Of a stretch of 64,000 nucleotides of DNA, positions 21,005 to 31,297 are shown in pieces (the first letter of the stretch is position 1; each line of letters begins with the position of its first letter). Both the position numbers and the translations under genes were made by a program. Below the pieces are notes generated by a model, which had not been told where the DNA came from, did not search any database, and saw only the letters and a list, made by a program, of their open reading frames with translations. Source of the stretch: Betaproteobacteria bacterium (GTDB lineage: Bacteria > Pseudomonadota > Gammaproteobacteria > Burkholderiales > Rhodocyclaceae); contig VEPL01000025.1 in assembly GCA_012026885.1 (NCBI GenBank), forward strand, positions 668,595 to 732,594, written 5' to 3'.

Positions 21005-21298
21005 CTAGCGCAGCCGGTCGAGGGCGGCGACCAATTGGTGGGCGGCTTCGCTCAGTTCGGGGAGGAGCAGGTCGGCCTGGTCGCCGAGGCCGTTGTTGCT
21101 CAGGGCGATGATTTCGTCAGCCAGGGCGTGGAAGCGGCGATGGGCGTCATCAGCCTGGGTACCCCCGGTGGCCAGCATGCAGCCACGGTGCTCGGACAGC
21201 GGCATGTCGGCGTAGTCGCCGCCCGCAAAGGCGTTGATGAACTGGCGCCGCCAGTAGTGGTGCGAGCGGATCGCGGCATCGATGTCGAAGCGGGTCAT
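21005..21298 (-). CDS. Small stand-alone CZB-like (chemoreceptor zinc-binding) domain protein
   Basis: 97 residues. The pattern HHYWRRQF (His13/14), Cys40, and HRRFH (His53 and His57) matches the 3-His/1-Cys layout of CZB zinc-binding domains, with the HxxxH pair in the last helix. The segment between Cys and HxxxH is shorter than usual, so the family call is moderate. The ATG at 21298 overlaps the TGA of the upstream GGDEF-EAL gene by four bases; a longer reading frame upstream only mirrors that gene. In E. coli DgcZ a CZB domain inhibits a GGDEF domain when zinc is bound. Here the domain is a separate coupled protein, so a regulatory partner role is inferred. Confidence 0.68.
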   Translation of the reverse strand: MTRFDIDAAIRSHHYWRRQFINAFAGGDYADMPLSEHRGCMLATGGTQADDAHRRFHALADEIIALSNNGLGDQADLLLPELSEAAHQLVAALDRLR

Positions 21299-23211
21299 GG
21301 CCGGTTCTCTGATTGGGCGCCCGGGGTCGGGAAAGGTGAGGAATCGGCAGCCGGCACGGCGATCCGGCCGGCGCGCAGGGCCGCGACCAGGCTGGTCGCC
21401 GGCGCCGGCCGTGCGATCAGGTATCCCTGGATCTCGTCGCAGCCGAGGTCGGTCAGCAGTGACCACTGGGCGGCGGATTCGACACCCTCGGCGATTACGC
21501 GCAACCCGAGGCTGTGGGCGAGGGCGATGGTGCCGCGGGCGATGGCGAGGTCGTTGGCGTCAATGGCGATGTCGTGAACGAAGGCCTTGTCCAGCTTCAG
21601 GGCATCGATCGGCAGGCTGCGCAGGTTGGCGAGAGACGAGTAGCCGGTACCGAAATCGTCGAGGCTGATGGTGAGTCCCATGCGCGAGAGTTCGCCGAGC
21701 AGGCGCTCGGCTTTCTCGATGCTCTCCATCGCTGCCGTCTCGGTGATCTCGACTTCGAGCAGGCGCGCCGGCACTTCGGCATCGGCAAGGGCGCGGCTGA
21801 TGCGCCCGGCCAGGTCGGCCAGCTTGAGCTGACGTGCGGAGAGGTTTACCGCGACGCGCGGAGGCGTGATTCCGGCTGACTGCCAGTCGCGGATCTGGCG
21901 GCAGACCGCGCCCAGCACCCAGTCGCCGAGTTCGTTGATCAGGGTGGTTTCCTCGGCGATGGCGATGAATACAGCGGGGTCGATGGCGACCTCGTTGCCC
22001 ATTCGCCAGCGGGCCAGCGCCTCGAGGCCGGTGATGCGCCCGGAAAGGTCGACCTTGGGCTGGTAATGGACTTCGATATGCCCGGCGATCAGCGACCCGC
22101 GCAGCTCGGTCTCGATGTGAAGGCGCTTGGTCGCGGCCGTATTCATGTCCGGCGAGAAATAGCGGAAGCAGCCGCCACCGAGGTCCTTGGCCGAATACAT
22201 TGCCGTATCGGCATAGCGCATCAGGGTTTCGACATCCTCGGCGTCCTCCGGGTAGATCGCGATTCCGAGGGAGGGCGGCGTGCGCAGTTCGCGACCGTCG
22301 ATCATGTACGGGAGCGACAGGTACTCGACGATGCGGGTGGCGACGGTCGTCACGTCGGGCGAGTCGAGCCGCGGAATGACTACGACGAATTCGTCGCCGC
22401 CGAGGCGTGCGACGACGTCGGCCTCGCGCATGCAGTTGCGGATGCGCCCGGCGACTTCGACCAGCAGGCGGTCACCGACGTTGTGGCCGAGCGAATCGTT
22501 GATCGTCTTGAAGCGGTCGAGATCGAGCAGGATGACGCCGACCGAGGCCCGGTCGCGCCGCGCCAGCGCGATTGCCTGTTCGAGTATCGACTCGAGCGCA
22601 CTGCGGTTGGCCAGGCCGGTCAGCGCATCGTGGCGGGCGAGATGGTGCTGCTCGGCGAGCAGCTTGAGGAAGCGGGTGTGGAGGGCATCGACCTGGTTCA
22701 GCACCAGCCAGGCGATGGCACCGGCGGTGACGATGGCCGCCAGCCAGCTGAACGGATTGGCAATGAATGTGGCCGGGTCGGTCTGCAGGGCGATACGCCC
22801 GCTCAGCAGGAGGGTGCCCGCACCGGCGATGGTGGTCAGGGTGACAGCTACGGCGGCCATGCCGCCACGCTTGCCGAAAAGGTTGGCGGCGACGAAGCAG
22901 AACCCCATGTAGATCGCCGCCGAGTTCCCTAGCAGGCCGTAGAGGAAGAGGCCGACGGTCGCGGCGATGTAGAGCAGGGCAACGTTCAACCAGGCGATGC
23001 GGGCTGCGCCGATGCGCTCGCGCTGGAGGTAAATGAGGATCAGCAGTCCGTAGAGCAGCGGGTGGATGACGCTCAACGAATTGCCGAGCTGGAGGTTGCG
23101 CACCAGATGCCCGGCCAGCAAGATGCCCCCTGCCACGACTGTCGTGGCAAGGGTGCTCATGACGACGTCCTTGCGGGCCTCGCGGATTTCCTCGTCGAGC
23201 TCTGCGGACAT
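21295..23211 (-). CDS. Membrane-bound GGDEF-EAL c-di-GMP enzyme
   Basis: 638 residues. Residues about 15-185 contain around six membrane spans with no large external domain, resembling MASE-type sensor regions. A GGDEF domain follows (about 205-365) with intact RLGGDEF and an I-site READ five residues before it, then an EAL domain (about 385-625) with GLEALARW and [10 protein letters not shown]. It could both make and break c-di-GMP. I chose the ATG at 23211; an in-frame TTG at 23223 is possible. The stop overlaps the CZB-like gene by four bases, so the two are translationally coupled. It is divergent from ppiD. Confidence 0.93.
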   Translation of the reverse strand: MSAELDEEIREARKDVVMSTLATTVVAGGILLAGHLVRNLQLGNSLSVIHPLLYGLLILIYLQRERIGAARIAWLNVALLYIAATVGLFLYGLLGNSAAIYMGFCFVAANLFGKRGGMAAVAVTLTTIAGAGTLLLSGRIALQTDPATFIANPFSWLAAIVTAGAIAWLVLNQVDALHTRFLKLLAEQHHLARHDALTGLANRSALESILEQAIALARRDRASVGVILLDLDRFKTINDSLGHNVGDRLLVEVAGRIRNCMREADVVARLGGDEFVVVIPRLDSPDVTTVATRIVEYLSLPYMIDGRELRTPPSLGIAIYPEDAEDVETLMRYADTAMYSAKDLGGGCFRYFSPDMNTAATKRLHIETELRGSLIAGHIEVHYQPKVDLSGRITGLEALARWRMGNEVAIDPAVFIAIAEETTLINELGDWVLGAVCRQIRDWQSAGITPPRVAVNLSARQLKLADLAGRISRALADAEVPARLLEVEITETAAMESIEKAERLLGELSRMGLTISLDDFGTGYSSLANLRSLPIDALKLDKAFVHDIAIDANDLAIARGTIALAHSLGLRVIAEGVESAAQWSLLTDLGCDEIQGYLIARPAPATSLVAALRAGRIAVPAADSSPFPTPGAQSENRP

Positions 23212-23399
23212 GGGCGCGGGCAATCCCCCGATTTGCTGGCGTTCGCCAGTCTAACGCGGATTTGCGCATACGGGGCAAGCGTGGCCGACTGCCACGGCGG
23301 GCGCTGCCTGGGGCAGGATTCGCGACTTGCGGTATCATTGCCAGTTTGCGGCAGGCAAGCGCCTGCCATTTCGACAGGTTTTCGAGGATTTCCCGAGTC

Positions 23400-25289
23400 A
23401 TGTTCGACGCAGTACGCAACAACAAGCGCATCGTCCAGATTTTCCTGGCCCTGATTACCCTGCCGTTCGCGTTCTTCGGGGTCGAGTCCTATGTGCGCAA
23501 TGTCGGCACCGGCGACGACGTCGCCCGCTTCGGCGACGCCCGCATCACCAAACAGCAATTGCAGCAGGCCATCCGCGAACAGCAGGATCGCGTGCGCGCC
23601 CAGTCCGGTGGCCAGGTCGACCCCGCGCTGTTCGATTCGCCCGACATGCGCAAGGCCATCCTCGACGACCTGGTCGATCAGCGCCTGCTGGCGATGGAGG
23701 CCGGCAAGCTTCGCCTCAGCGCCGGTGACGATGCGGTGCGCCGGGTGATCAGCGGCATCGATGCCTTCAAGGTCGATGGCGGCTTCTCGAGCGAACGCTA
23801 CGAGGCGGCGCTGCGCGCCCAAGGCATGAATCCGCTCGCCTTCGAGTCGCAACTGCGCCAGGACATCGTCCTGCAGCAGCTCGCCGGCGGCATCGGCCAG
23901 TCCGGCTTCACCGCGCGCACCGTTGCCGACCGGGTCCTCGCCCTGCAGACCGAGCGGCGCGAAGTTCAAGAATTCCGCTTCGCCGGCGACAACTATATTG
24001 CCAAGGTGGCGCTCGCCGATGATGCCGCGAAAAAATTCTACGACGCCAACGGGCGCCAGTTCGAGACACCCGAGCAGGCCAGGGCCGAATACGTTGTCCT
24101 CTCCCTGGATGCGATCGCTGCCCAGGTGACCGTCTCCGATGCCGAGATCAAGGCTTGGTACGACGGCCACAAGGACCGCTATGCCCAGCCCGAGGAACGG
24201 CGCGCCAGCCACATCCTGGTGGCTTCGGAGAAGATCGGCAAGGAGAAAGCCAAGGCACGGGCGGAGGAAATCTTCCGGGATGTGAAGAAGAACCCGGGCG
24301 CCTTCGCCGAACTGGCGCGCAAGAATTCTGACGACCCGGGTTCGGCGGCCAAGGGCGGCGACCTCGGTTTCTTCGCGCGTGGCATGATGGTCAAGCCGTT
24401 CGAGGATGCGACCTTCGCGCTCAAGGAAGGCGAAATCTCCGGGATCGTCGAGTCGGATTTCGGCTTCCATGTCATCCGCCTGACGGCCATCCGTCCGGCC
24501 AGCGAGAAGCCGCTTGCCGAAGTGCGCAAGGAAATCGAGGAGGAACTGCGCAAGAGCGGCGCCTCCCGCCGCTTCGCCGAGGCGGCCGAAGTCTTCAGCA
24601 ACCTCGTCTACGAGCAGTCCGACAGCCTGAAGCCGGCTGCCGACAAGTACAAGCTGCCTGTCCAGCAAAGCGGCTGGCTGGGGCGCCAGGCTGATCCGGC
24701 TGCCGGCGTGCTCGGCAATGCCAAGCTGCTGGCTGCGTTGTTCTCCGAGGATTCCGTCAAGAGCCGCCGCAATACCGAGGCGGTCGAGGTCGCGCCGAAC
24801 ACTCTCGTTTCGGCGCGCATCGCGGAATACAGGCCGGCGGCGCTGCAGCCTTTCGACAAGGTGAAGCCGGCCATCGAGACCCTGCTCAAGCGCCAGGAAG
24901 CCCAGGTGCTCGCCCGTAACGAGGGCGAAGCCCGCCTGGTCGCCCTGCAGAAGGGCGAGGACGTCGCGATTGCCTGGGGCGCCGCGCGCAGCGTATCGCG
25001 GCTCGATGCGCGCGCCTTGCCGGCGCCGGCCATTCCGGTGGTATTCCGCATGGAGACGGGCAAGCTGCCGTCCTTCGCCGGCGTCGAACTGCCCGGCACC
25101 GGCTACGTCATTTACAAGCTGGCCAAGGTCGATGCCGGCGAGGCGCTCGATCCGGCACGCCGGCAGGGATTGCTCGGCCAGCTCGCCCAGTTCGAGTCGC
25201 AGGAGGCCCTGCAGGCCTACCTGGCAGCCCTGCGGGCCCGCTACAAGGTCGAGATCAACCAGGCTGCCCTCGATGCGCGCGACAAGTAA
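23400..25289 (+). CDS. ppiD: Periplasmic folding chaperone / PPIase PpiD
   Basis: 629 residues. A single N-terminal membrane anchor (about residues 11-28, [18 protein letters not shown]) holds a large periplasmic part. A SurA-like N-terminal helical region is followed by a parvulin domain at about residues 260-360 ([37 protein letters not shown]) and a second degenerate parvulin-like region. PpiD works at the Sec translocon exit on newly exported proteins. The ATG at 23400 starts the cytosolic stub [10 protein letters not shown] typical of PpiD. It has its own terminator, shared with convergent fabI. Confidence 0.93.
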   Translation: MFDAVRNNKRIVQIFLALITLPFAFFGVESYVRNVGTGDDVARFGDARITKQQLQQAIREQQDRVRAQSGGQVDPALFDSPDMRKAILDDLVDQRLLAMEAGKLRLSAGDDAVRRVISGIDAFKVDGGFSSERYEAALRAQGMNPLAFESQLRQDIVLQQLAGGIGQSGFTARTVADRVLALQTERREVQEFRFAGDNYIAKVALADDAAKKFYDANGRQFETPEQARAEYVVLSLDAIAAQVTVSDAEIKAWYDGHKDRYAQPEERRASHILVASEKIGKEKAKARAEEIFRDVKKNPGAFAELARKNSDDPGSAAKGGDLGFFARGMMVKPFEDATFALKEGEISGIVESDFGFHVIRLTAIRPASEKPLAEVRKEIEEELRKSGASRRFAEAAEVFSNLVYEQSDSLKPAADKYKLPVQQSGWLGRQADPAAGVLGNAKLLAALFSEDSVKSRRNTEAVEVAPNTLVSARIAEYRPAALQPFDKVKPAIETLLKRQEAQVLARNEGEARLVALQKGEDVAIAWGAARSVSRLDARALPAPAIPVVFRMETGKLPSFAGVELPGTGYVIYKLAKVDAGEALDPARRQGLLGQLAQFESQEALQAYLAALRARYKVEINQAALDARDK

Positions 25290-25310
25290 GCCGGAAGACT
25301 CCGGGGCAAA

Positions 25311-25342
25311 GCAAAACGCCGGTCAGTGACCGGCGTTTTTTG
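25311..25342. terminator. Bidirectional terminator between ppiD and fabI
   Basis: GCAAAACGCCGGTCA pairs with TGACCGGCGTTTTTTGC. The stem has a T-run on the plus strand and an A-run on its left, so it can serve ppiD and the convergent fabI. Confidence 0.9.
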
Positions 25343-25377
25343 CTTCTGCGGCCTGTCGACCGCAATCGGGTTCCAAA

Positions 25378-26175
25378 TCAGGCCGGCAGCGGCTCCGCGT
25401 TGCCCAGCGCCGTCGTGTTCATCCCGCCATCGACATACATGATCTCGCCGGTGATGCCGCTAGCCAGGTCGGAGAGCAGGAAGGCCGCCGCGTTGCCGAC
25501 TTCGTCGATGGTCACGTTGCGACGCAGCGGGGCATGGTGCGCGTTGTAGGAGAGCAGCTTGCCGAAATTGCCGATGCCGGATGCGGCCAGCGTCTTGATC
25601 GGGCCGGCCGAGATCGCATTGGCACGGATGCCCTCGGGGCCGAGCGAGAAGGCGAGGTAGCGGGTGGCGGCCTCGAGGCTGGCCTTGGCCAGGCCCATCG
25701 TGTTGTAGTTGGGCATGGTGCGCTCGGCGCCGAGGTAGGAGAGGGCGAGCAGCGATGCCTTGCGCCCCTGCATCAGCGGGCGGGCGCCCTTGGCCAGCGC
25801 CGCGTAGCTGTACGACGAGATGTCGTGGGCGATGCGGAAGGCCTCGCGCGAGATGCCGTTCAGGAAATCGCCTTCGATCGCCTCGGTCGGCGCGTAGGCG
25901 ATGCTATGCACGAGGCCGTCGAGGCCGTCCCAGCGCTTGGCCAGTTCGACGAACAGGGCGTCGATCTGCTCGTCGCTGGACACGTCGAGCGGGATGGTGA
26001 TGTCGCTGCCGAATTCGGCAGCGAACTTCTTGATGCGGTCCTCGAAACGCTCGCTCTGGTAGGTGAAGGCGAGTTGCGCGCCTTCACGGTGGCAGGCCTT
26101 GGCGATGCCGTAGGCGATCGAGTGCTTGGACAGCAGCCCGGTAATCAGGATCTTCTTGTCGGCGAGAAAGCCCAT
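25378..26175 (-). CDS. fabI: Enoyl-[acyl-carrier-protein] reductase (NADH) FabI
   Basis: 265 residues, typical length. It catalyses the last reduction step of each fatty acid elongation round. The short-chain dehydrogenase fold is adapted as in Fab[16 protein letters not shown] near the N-terminus, Tyr147, and the catalytic pair Tyr157 and Lys164 within YNTMGLAK. The E. coli residues are 146, 156 and 163. The ATG at 26175 has GGGAGAA upstream. The gene is 76 bases downstream of the ETF:quinone oxidoreductase gene on the same strand and ends at the shared terminator. Confidence 0.96.
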   Translation of the reverse strand: MGFLADKKILITGLLSKHSIAYGIAKACHREGAQLAFTYQSERFEDRIKKFAAEFGSDITIPLDVSSDEQIDALFVELAKRWDGLDGLVHSIAYAPTEAIEGDFLNGISREAFRIAHDISSYSYAALAKGARPLMQGRKASLLALSYLGAERTMPNYNTMGLAKASLEAATRYLAFSLGPEGIRANAISAGPIKTLAASGIGNFGKLLSYNAHHAPLRRNVTIDEVGNAAAFLLSDLASGITGEIMYVDGGMNTTALGNAEPLPA

Positions 26176-26251
26176 GCATGTTCTCCCTGGGGTTTTAGCC
26201 GCGGGATTATAACCGGAAGCCGGACGATGACGCCGGCTTCCGGTAATTTGA

Positions 26252-27895
26252 TCACATGTTGGGGTAGGTCGGTCCCTCGCCACCCTGCGGCACGACCCAG
26301 TTGATGTTCTGGGTCGGGTCCTTGATGTCGCAGGTCTTGCAATGCACGCAGTTCTGCGCGTTGATCTGCAGGCGGGGCGCACCGGCCTCGTCACGCAGGA
26401 TTTCATATACGCCGGCCGGGCAGAAGCGCTGTTCCGGTGCATCGTATTGCGCCAGGTTGACGGCGACCGGGACCGAGTCATCCTTCAGTTGCAGGTGGCA
26501 GGGCTGGTCTTCCTCGTGGTTGGTGCTCGACAGGAAGACCGACGACAGCCGGTCGAAGGTCAGGACGCCGTCCGGCTTCGGGTAATCGATCTTCGGGCAC
26601 TCGGCGGCCGGCTTGAGCTTGGCGTGATCGGGCGTCTTGTTGCGCAGCGTCCACGGCGCCTTGCCGCCGAAAACGATCTGGTCGATGCCGAACATAATCG
26701 AACCCAGCTTGAGGCCCTTGGCCATCCACGGCTTGAAATTGCGCGACTTGTGCAGCTCTTCGTACAGCCAGCTGTTCCGGAACGACTCGGGATAGGCGGC
26801 CAGCTCGTCATGCTGGCGACCTGCGGTGACGGCGGCGAAGCAGGCTTCGGCGGCGAGCATGCCGGACTTGATCGCGCAGTGCGAGCCCTTGATCCGTGCG
26901 GCGTTGAGGAAGCCGGCGTCGTCGCCGACGAGCACGCCACCCGGGAAGGCCAGCTTGGGCAGGGACTGGATGCCGCCGGCGGTCAGGGCGCGGGCGCCGT
27001 AGGCGATGCGCTTGCCGCCCTCGAGGAACTTGCGGATTTCCGGGTGCGTCTTGTAGCGCTGGAATTCCTCGTACGGTGACAGGTGCGGATTGCTGTAGCC
27101 GAGGCCGACGACGAAGCCGACCGCGACCTGGTTGTTCTCGAGATGGTAGAGAAAGCCGCCGCCGTAGGTGTCGGGCTGCATCGGCCAGCCGCCGCTATGG
27201 ACGACGAGGCCGAGCTGGTGGCTTTCCGGGCGGATCTCCCACAATTCCTTGAGGCCGATGCCGTAGGTCTGCGGATCGGCGCCGTCGTTCAGGTTGAACT
27301 GCGCCATCAGCTCCTTGCCGAGATGGCCGCGGCAACCTTCGGCAAAGAAGGTGTATTTGCCGAGCAGTTCCATGCCGAGCTGGAAGTTGGGGCCTTCGGA
27401 GCCGTCGCGCAGGCGGCCCATGTCGCCGGTGGCGACGCCGCGCACCGCGCCGTTGTCGTCGAACAGGACTTCGGCACCGGCGAAACCCGGATAGATCTCG
27501 ACGCCGAGCGCCTCGGCCTGCTCGCCCAGCCAGCGGCAGACATTGCCGAGCGAGATGACGTAGTTGCCCTCGTTGTGGAAGCACTGCGGCAGCAGGCTGT
27601 TCGGCACCCGGGTGGCGCCGGTCTCGTTGAGGATGAAGAAGCGGTCCTCGCTGACCGGTGCGTTGAGCGGGGCGCCGGCTTCTTTCCAGTCCGGCAGCAA
27701 CTCGGTGAGGGCGCGCGGGTCCATGACGGCGCCGGACAGGATGTGGGCGCCGATCTCGGCACCTTTCTCGATCAGGCAGACGGATATCTCGGCCCCTTTT
27801 TCGGCCGCCAGCTGCTTCAGGCGGATGGCCGAGGCCAGCCCGGCGGGGCCGCCGCCGACGATGACGACGTCGAAATCCATTGCTTCGCGTTGCAT
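26252..27895 (-). CDS. Electron transfer flavoprotein-ubiquinone oxidoreductase
   Basis: 547 residues, full length for the family. It passes electrons from ETF (fatty acid and amino acid oxidation) to ubiquinone at the inner membrane. An N-terminal FAD site ([17 protein letters not shown]), the ubiquinone-binding region in the middle, and a C-terminal 4Fe-4S ferredoxin motif ([24 protein letters not shown]) are all present. The ATG at 27895 has GGAGACAAC upstream. ETF subunit genes are not in the window. A divergent thioesterase gene shares an 84-base promoter region. Confidence 0.95.
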   Translation of the reverse strand: MQREAMDFDVVIVGGGPAGLASAIRLKQLAAEKGAEISVCLIEKGAEIGAHILSGAVMDPRALTELLPDWKEAGAPLNAPVSEDRFFILNETGATRVPNSLLPQCFHNEGNYVISLGNVCRWLGEQAEALGVEIYPGFAGAEVLFDDNGAVRGVATGDMGRLRDGSEGPNFQLGMELLGKYTFFAEGCRGHLGKELMAQFNLNDGADPQTYGIGLKELWEIRPESHQLGLVVHSGGWPMQPDTYGGGFLYHLENNQVAVGFVVGLGYSNPHLSPYEEFQRYKTHPEIRKFLEGGKRIAYGARALTAGGIQSLPKLAFPGGVLVGDDAGFLNAARIKGSHCAIKSGMLAAEACFAAVTAGRQHDELAAYPESFRNSWLYEELHKSRNFKPWMAKGLKLGSIMFGIDQIVFGGKAPWTLRNKTPDHAKLKPAAECPKIDYPKPDGVLTFDRLSSVFLSSTNHEEDQPCHLQLKDDSVPVAVNLAQYDAPEQRFCPAGVYEILRDEAGAPRLQINAQNCVHCKTCDIKDPTQNINWVVPQGGEGPTYPNM

Positions 27896-27979
27896 GTTGT
27901 CTCCACGAATGTTGTGAGGTGAATTTCAATACGGTACAGTATGGAAACCGTCTCGACAACCCCCCGGAAAGTGTAGTCC

Positions 27980-28384
27980 ATGGAACACGCCAGAAAACTC
28001 ATGCATGTCACCCGCATCCCCATCCGCTGGGGCGACATGGATGCCTACGGGCATGTGAACAACACCGTCTATTTCCGCTACATGGAGCAGGCGCGCGTCG
28101 AATGGCTGGAGGGCATGCGCTTCGCGGTCCGGCCGGGCGGCAACGGACCGGTCATCGTCAACGCCAGCTGTACCTTCCAGATTCCCATGACCTATCCGGG
28201 GACGGTCGAGGTGCGCACGTCGGTCGGCGCGATCGGCCGCTCCAGCTTCCAGACCCACGTCGAAATGGCCATCGGCGGCATGGTTTACGCCGAGGGCGCG
28301 GCCAAGGTGGTGTGGATGGATACGCGCACCGGCAAGTCGGTGCCGTTGCCCGACGAGGTGCGCAGCGCGCTCGAAGGTGCCTGA
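27980..28384 (+). CDS. Acyl-CoA thioesterase, YbgC/4HBT family
   Basis: 134 residues, one hot-dog domain. The active-site segment RWGDMDAYGHVNNTVYFRY carries the Asp of the 4-hydroxybenzoyl-CoA thioesterase group. It should hydrolyse acyl-CoA thioesters; chain-length preference is not readable. It is divergent from the ETF:quinone oxidoreductase gene, which fits a role near fatty acid oxidation, and lies 20 bases before dgt, so the two are probably cotranscribed. Confidence 0.88.
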   Translation: MEHARKLMHVTRIPIRWGDMDAYGHVNNTVYFRYMEQARVEWLEGMRFAVRPGGNGPVIVNASCTFQIPMTYPGTVEVRTSVGAIGRSSFQTHVEMAIGGMVYAEGAAKVVWMDTRTGKSVPLPDEVRSALEGA

Positions 28385-28404
28385 GCTCGGTTAAACTGCC
28401 GGCC

Positions 28405-29751
28405 ATGAGCCAGCGCAAGACCTGGGAGAAACTGCTCTCCGCCGAACGCCTCGGCGCCGGCAAGGCGCCGCGCACGCCCGAACGCACGGCCTTCCAGCAG
28501 GATTATGACCGCATCGTCTTCACTTCGGCCTTCCGCCGGATGAAGGACAAGACGCAGGTCTTCCCGCTCTCCAAGAGCGACTACGTGCGCACCCGCCTGA
28601 CACATAGCCTCGAGGCCAGCTGCGTCGGCCGCTCGCTCGGCGCCGTCGTCGGCCGCGAGATCATCGCCCGCCACGGGCTGAAGAACGTCGAGTCCGGTGA
28701 TTTCGGTGCCATCGTCGCCGCCGCCTGCCTCGCCCACGACATCGGTAACCCGCCGTTCGGGCATGCCGGCGAGGACGCGATCCGCGAGTGGTTCCGTACC
28801 TCCGGGCTGCTCGAGCGGCATGATTTCACACCCGCGCAGCGCGCCGATTTCATGCGCTACGAGGGCAACGCGCAGGGCTTTCGCATCGTCACCCGCCTGC
28901 AGAGCCCGACCAACCCGGGTGGCCTGCAACTGACCGGTGCCGTGCTGGCTGCCTTCACCAAGTATCCGCGGCCGTCGCAGGTCGATGGCGAACTGGATGG
29001 CAAGAGCGGCAGCAAATTCGGCTTCTTCCAGCAGGATGCCGCGGTTTTTCGCCAGGTGGCGCGGTCGACCGGACTCGTCGAGCGGATTCCGGGCACGGCC
29101 TGGCGCCGCCACCCGCTCGCCTTCCTGGTCGAGGTGGCCGACGATACCTGCTACCTGATCGTCGATCTCGAGGATGCCGCGCGCCTCGGCTTCGTTCCCT
29201 ACAAGGACGCCGAGTGCCTGCTCGCCGACCTCGCCGGGAGCGCCGCCAGCGGCCGGCGACTCGATCGCCTCCAGGATCCCAAGGAGCGCATCGAGTACCT
29301 GCGTGCCAAGGCCATCGGTCGTCTGCTCGAAAGTGCCGCCGGCGTCTTTCTCGAGAACGAGGCGGCCATCCTGGCCGGCGAGTTCGACGAGGAACTGCTC
29401 GCGCAGTCGCCGGTCGCCGTGCCGCTGCAGGCCGTGCTGCGGCTGGCCAAGGAAACCATCTACACGGCGCGGCCGGCACTCGAGATCGAAACGGCCGGTT
29501 TCGAGGTGCTCGGGGCATTGCTCGGCCTGTTCACGCAGGCGGTCGAGGCCGGTGCCGGCGAGGGCCGCCTGACCACCCGCGAGCAGATGCTGCTCCGCCT
29601 GCTGCCGGTTCAGTTCCTCGGCCACGGCGGCAGGCCCGACCCGGATCCCTACGTGCGCCTGCTGCAGGTAGCCGATTTCGTGGCCGGAATGACCGATTCC
29701 TACGCGGTCGACCTCTACCGCAAGCTCAAGGGTTTCGACCTCCCGGCGTGA
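28405..29751 (+). CDS. dgt: Deoxyguanosinetriphosphate triphosphohydrolase
   Basis: 448 residues. An HD-domain enzyme that cleaves dGTP (or other dNTPs) to the nucleoside and triphosphate. The metal-binding His and HD are visible in TRLTHSLEASCVG and CLAHDIGNPPFGH, with a further Asp in VADDTCYLIVDLEDA. The ATG at 28405 follows the thioesterase gene by 20 bases. The 3' end overlaps the convergent membrane cyclic-nucleotide-binding gene by 26 bases. Confidence 0.92.
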   Translation: MSQRKTWEKLLSAERLGAGKAPRTPERTAFQQDYDRIVFTSAFRRMKDKTQVFPLSKSDYVRTRLTHSLEASCVGRSLGAVVGREIIARHGLKNVESGDFGAIVAAACLAHDIGNPPFGHAGEDAIREWFRTSGLLERHDFTPAQRADFMRYEGNAQGFRIVTRLQSPTNPGGLQLTGAVLAAFTKYPRPSQVDGELDGKSGSKFGFFQQDAAVFRQVARSTGLVERIPGTAWRRHPLAFLVEVADDTCYLIVDLEDAARLGFVPYKDAECLLADLAGSAASGRRLDRLQDPKERIEYLRAKAIGRLLESAAGVFLENEAAILAGEFDEELLAQSPVAVPLQAVLRLAKETIYTARPALEIETAGFEVLGALLGLFTQAVEAGAGEGRLTTREQMLLRLLPVQFLGHGGRPDPDPYVRLLQVADFVAGMTDSYAVDLYRKLKGFDLPA

Positions 29752-30364
29752 CTGCCGGCGCCGGCGGTGCAGGAATCGCCCGCGCCGCCCGTTCGGCGAT
29801 TATGCGCGTCAGGAAGGCGGCGAATTCGGGGTGCTCGAAGAAAAGCACCCGGGCCTTGGCGGCGCTGATCGCCCCCAGTTCGACGTCGCTCTTGCAGACC
29901 ACGGTGTCCGAGCGCTTGTGGTCCGGCATGAAGACGCCGATCTCGCCGATGACCGAACCCGGACCCATGTCGACCTGGTGCGTCACCGCGGTCAGTTGTC
30001 CCCTGATCACGTAATAGAGCGTATCGGCCGCGGCGCCCTGATTGAAAAGCACGGTACCGGCCGGGAACTGCATGACCTTCATGAAAGGGATCATCGGTGC
30101 CAGCGACTTGTCGGCATGCTTGCTGGCGATGATGCGCCGGATCAGGCGTTTCATCTGCAGCAGGCGGGTGATGTTGAGCGGCAGCAGCAGGGTATGCAGC
30201 ACAAGGATAGGCACCGCATGGGTCAGGGCGCCGTAGGTGATGAAGGCGACGTTGCTGCAGATCGCCACCATCCTCAGCTTGAGCATGGTCTGCAGGTAGA
30301 AGGTCGCGAGGACCAGCGCGCCGGCGATGTAGCCGACGATATCGACCGGATCGAGGGAAATCAT
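29726..30364 (-). CDS. Membrane protein with a cyclic-nucleotide-binding domain
   Basis: 212 residues. Residues about 5-67 hold two or three membrane spans (IVGYIAGALVLATFYLQTML, then AFITYGALTHAVPILVLHTL). Residues about 85-200 are a CNB domain (FPAGTVLFNQGAAADTLYYV, GPGSVIGEIGVF, KRSDTV) without a DNA-binding helix-turn-helix, so this is not a Crp-type regulator. It may sense cAMP or another nucleotide at the membrane; the phosphate-binding cassette looks non-canonical. The ATG overlaps the isochorismatase-type gene by four bases, so the two are coupled. The tail overlaps dgt. Confidence 0.75.
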   Translation of the reverse strand: MISLDPVDIVGYIAGALVLATFYLQTMLKLRMVAICSNVAFITYGALTHAVPILVLHTLLLPLNITRLLQMKRLIRRIIASKHADKSLAPMIPFMKVMQFPAGTVLFNQGAAADTLYYVIRGQLTAVTHQVDMGPGSVIGEIGVFMPDHKRSDTVVCKSDVELGAISAAKARVLFFEHPEFAAFLTRIIAERAARAIPAPPAPAVTPGGRNP

Positions 30365-30885
30365 GAGGCCAGCGCGGTGGTTGCCGGCTGCAGCGCGATG
30401 CGCGTGGACAACGCGTTGAGCGCGATGCGGTGCAGGATCTCGCTGACCGTCGTGCAGCAGTCGGTCAGCACCGTGATCCTGTATTTTTCCGCGCCCTTCG
30501 AGAGGGCGGTATGGGTGACGCAATTCTGCGTCATCATGCCGCAGAGCAGCAGTTCGTCGACACCGAGACCGGACAGTACCTGTTCCAGCGTGGTGTTGTG
30601 GAAGCTGTCGGCGAAGCGCTTGACGACGACCGGGGCATCCGGTGCGGCGGCGAGGATGCCCGGATGCACGGCAACGCCGGGCGTGCCGTCGTTGAAGAAG
30701 GGGGCGATGCCGCGTGCCGGGTCGGCGACGTGCTGGACGATGACGACCGGGATGCCGGATGCGTGGGCGCTGGCGATGGCCGCCTCGACGCACGCGAGGA
30801 CGCCGTCGGCATTCCACAGCGGAAACTTGCCGTCGGGGAAATAATCGTTCTGCAGGTCGATGACGACCAGGGCGGGCTTGGACAT
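30361..30885 (-). CDS. Isochorismatase-family cysteine hydrolase
   Basis: 174 residues, single domain. The catalytic triad of the family is present: Asp10 in VVIDLQNDYF, Lys89 in VVVKRFADSF and Cys122 in GMMTQNCVTHTA. Members hydrolyse amides such as nicotinamide, N-carbamoyl compounds or isochorismate; the substrate here is unknown. It lies between a 101-residue hypothetical gene (25-base gap) and the membrane CNB gene (four-base overlap) in a leftward set divergent from lexA. Confidence 0.87.
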   Translation of the reverse strand: MSKPALVVIDLQNDYFPDGKFPLWNADGVLACVEAAIASAHASGIPVVIVQHVADPARGIAPFFNDGTPGVAVHPGILAAAPDAPVVVKRFADSFHNTTLEQVLSGLGVDELLLCGMMTQNCVTHTALSKGAEKYRITVLTDCCTTVSEILHRIALNALSTRIALQPATTALAS

Positions 30886-30910
30886 GCAGGTCTCCTCGGT
30901 AGGGCGGGAT

Positions 30911-31216
30911 CTATTCGAGAACGCTCAGGAAACGGCGGCGTGCCGCTTCCAGTTCCGGGCGCGAGAATTCGTCGGCGCTGCGCAGGCAGGTGCGGTAGAA
31001 ATCGTCGAAGGCCGCCCGCACGGCCGCGGCATCGACCTTGCGGCGCGGACCTTCCTTTTTCTCGGCGGGCGGCGGATCGAGCGGCCGCAGCACGGCGTAG
31101 CGCGGGATCATCTGCTGGCCGCCGGCCTCGGCGGCAGCGGTGATCGGGCCGGTCTTGACGAAGACCTTGCCGTTGTACTCGAAGCGGGCGCCGATGGGCA
31201 GGTGTTCCAGTTTCAT
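30911..31216 (-). CDS. Conserved hypothetical protein, divergent from lexA
   Basis: 101 residues, soluble, with no family that I recognise. The N-terminal 45 residues (LPIGARFEYNGKVFVKTGPI, then MIPRYAVLRPLD) look like a small beta domain; a charged linker and a helical C-terminus follow (AAFDDFYRTCLRSADEFSRP). The ATG at 31216 is preferred to an upstream in-frame start at 31261 because the N-terminus fits a compact domain. It shares a 106-base region and a LexA box with lexA, so SOS control is possible. Confidence 0.65.
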   Translation of the reverse strand: MKLEHLPIGARFEYNGKVFVKTGPITAAAEAGGQQMIPRYAVLRPLDPPPAEKKEGPRRKVDAAAVRAAFDDFYRTCLRSADEFSRPELEAARRRFLSVLE

Positions 31217-31281
31217 CGTGTTCCGGGCGGTAAGGACAGGGCCTGATTCTAGCTGAATCATTACTTGCCAAAAACCGATTG

Positions 31282-31297
31282 CTGTATAAAAATACAG
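31282..31297. promoter_or_regulatory. LexA (SOS) box
   Basis: CTGTATAAAAATACAG is a perfect CTGT-N8-ACAG site with an AT-only centre, 25 bases before the lexA start codon. It should give LexA autoregulation and SOS induction of the lexA-imuA-imuB-dnaE2 group, and could also act on the divergent hypothetical gene. Confidence 0.92.
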
